This document shows positions 8,601 to 8,921 of a stretch of 8,921 nt of DNA, in pieces; the stretch's first letter is position 1, and each line of letters begins with the position of its first letter. The notes beneath the pieces are model-generated. The model was not told the DNA's origin. It saw only the letters and a list, made by a program, of their open reading frames with translations, and did no database searches. This DNA is from an uncultured Anaerosacchariphilus sp. (GTDB lineage Bacteria > Bacillota > Clostridia > Lachnospirales > Lachnospiraceae): the NCBI GenBank assembly GCA_934373375.1, contig CAKROP010000065.1, positions 1-8,921 of the forward strand, read 5' to 3'. A program made the translations under genes and the position numbers.

Positions 8601-8921
8601 CAACATCATGGTATTCGATACCGAGGTATATTCCAACACAGGCGGACAGGCATCCAAGTCTACCCAGACCGGTGCTATCGCACAGTTCGCTGCAGGCGGT
8701 AAGGACGTTAAGAAGAAGGATATGGCTTCCATCGCTATGAGCTATGGCTATGTATATGTTGCTTCCATCGCTATGGGTGCTGATTACAACCAGTGCGTAA
8801 AGGCTATCGCAGAGGCAGAGGCATATCCGGGACCATCCCTGATCATCGCTTATGCTCCGTGTATCAACCATGGTATCAAGAAGGGCATGAGCAAGGCTCA
8901 GTCAGAGGAAGAGCTGGCTGT
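5635..8921 (+). CDS. nifJ: Pyruvate:ferredoxin (flavodoxin) oxidoreductase, 3' end beyond the window
   Basis: PFOR converts pyruvate and CoA to acetyl-CoA and CO2 and passes two electrons to ferredoxin in the cytoplasm of anaerobes. The 1095 codons present follow the single-chain homodimeric layout. The N-terminal pyruvate/TPP domain has YPITPSS with T31, E64 and R114 at the positions known in Desulfovibrio africanus PFOR. The two-[4Fe-4S] ferredoxin domain has C693/C696/C699/C703 and C747/C750/C753/C757. The proximal cluster ligands are C818, C821, C846 and C1076. The TPP-binding motif runs from GDGWAYDIG (967-975) to DTEVYSNTGG (995-1004). Every ligand is present and I see no frameshift. 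About 80 C-terminal residues are missing because the window ends. ATG 5635 has a perfect AAGGAGG (5621-5627) at 7 bases. Codon use is strongly biased, as in highly expressed genes. Ferredoxin reduced by it could feed hydrogenase or Rnf; neither is in the window. Confidence 0.98.
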   Translation, partial: MARKMKTMDGNHAAAHVSYAYSDVAAIYPITPSSVMAEATDEWATQGRTNLFGHTVQVTEMQSEAGAAGAVHGSLAAGALTTTFTASQGLLLMIPNLYKVAGEQLPGVFNVSARALASHALSIFGDHSDVYACRQTGVAMLCESSVQEVMDLTPVAHCAAIKGKIPFINFFDGFRTSHEIQKIETWDYEDLKDMVDMDAIDAFRKNALNPNHPCQRGSAQNPDIFFQAREACNPYYDAMPAIVQEYMDKVNEKIGTDYKLFNYYGAADAEHVIVAMGSVCDTIEETIDYLVAAGEKVGVVKVRLYRPFSAEALVAAIPESVKKITVLDRTKEPGALGEPLYLDVVAALKGTKFNDTPVFTGRYGLGSKDTTPAQIVAVYKNDTKQKFTIGIVDDVTGLSLETGAPLVTTPAGTINCKFWGLGADGTVGANKNSIKIIGDNTDMYAQAYFDYDSKKSGGVTMSHLRFGKSPIKSTYLIHKANFVACHNPSYVRKYNMVQELVDGGTFLLNCPWDMEAIEKHLPGQVKSFIANHNIKFYVIDGIKIGKEIGLGGRINTVLQSAFFKLANIIPEEQAIELMKAAAKATYGRKGDAIVQMNYDAIDAGAKQVIEITVPESWKNAADEGLDFTHAENGRGDVVNFVNDIQAKVNAQEGNSLPVSAFKDYVDGTTPSGSSAYEKRGIAVDIPVWNPENCIQCNRCSYVCPHAVIRPVALTEAEAAAAPETMKVVPMTGMADYKFSMVVSALDCTGCGSCVNVCPGKKGAKALAMENMEANIAEQKGFDYAVTLPEKTDVIEKFKPATVKGSQFKTPLLEFSGACGGCGETPYAKLITQLFGDRMYIANATGCSSIWGNSSPSTPYTVNQKGQGPAWSNSLFEDAAEFGYGMSLAQNAVRGGLKAKVEALMEKASDDVKAAAQEWLDTYTVGATNGAATDKLVAALEACGCDAAKEILKDKDFLAKKSQWIFGGDGWAYDIGFGGVDHVLASGKDINIMVFDTEVYSNTGGQASKSTQTGAIAQFAAGGKDVKKKDMASIAMSYGYVYVASIAMGADYNQCVKAIAEAEAYPGPSLIIAYAPCINHGIKKGMSKAQSEEELA

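Overview
The window looks like the chromosome of an anaerobic clostridium, most likely Lachnospiraceae. The evidence is the class I heat-shock order hrcA-grpE-dnaK-dnaJ behind a perfect CIRCE operator, a Firmicute-length DnaK (624 aa), strong AGGAGG-type ribosome sites, and a homodimer-type pyruvate:ferredoxin oxidoreductase with a built-in ferredoxin domain. No mobile element, CRISPR array, tRNA or rRNA is visible.

Positions 1-5046 hold the heat-shock locus on the + strand: CIRCE (20-46), hrcA (103-1137), grpE (1154-1759), dnaK (1803-3677) and dnaJ (3825-4988), closed by a strong hairpin at 5011-5046. DnaK, GrpE and DnaJ form the ATP-driven Hsp70 folding machine. HrcA is normally the repressor that binds CIRCE. 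The most striking observation is that hrcA is interrupted by an in-frame TAG at 418-420, between its DNA-binding domain and its GAF-like/dimerisation domain. The rest of the frame is intact, and hrcA and dnaJ both use TAG as their own final stop, so UAG is not a sense codon here. A GTG lies 3 bases beyond the stop behind an SD-like AGCAGGT, so re-initiation is conceivable. The repressor is predicted to be damaged while its operator is perfect. A sequencing or assembly error must be excluded first.

The dnaK-dnaJ gap (3678-3824) holds a near-consensus promoter (TTGACA-17-TATATT) followed almost at once by a 16-bp terminator-like hairpin. This could uncouple dnaJ from dnaK, or make a very short RNA.

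Positions 5047-5634 hold a small convergent minus-strand gene (5087-5308), whose product resembles the helical tail of Rpn/PD-(D/E)XK transposase-family proteins. Next come a divergent intergenic region with an inverted repeat (5358-5386), then an AT-richer 68-codon frame (5416-5622). That frame carries three spaced copies of an AATGTACAACA-like word and a convincing extended -10 promoter for the next gene, so it may be regulatory DNA, a small gene, or both.

Positions 5635-8921 hold nifJ (pyruvate:ferredoxin oxidoreductase), which runs off the window about 80 codons before its expected end. It oxidises pyruvate to acetyl-CoA and reduces ferredoxin, the central step of clostridial fermentation. 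Apart from the interrupted hrcA and the two small intergenic frames, these are ordinary core genes. I do not see a new multi-gene system.
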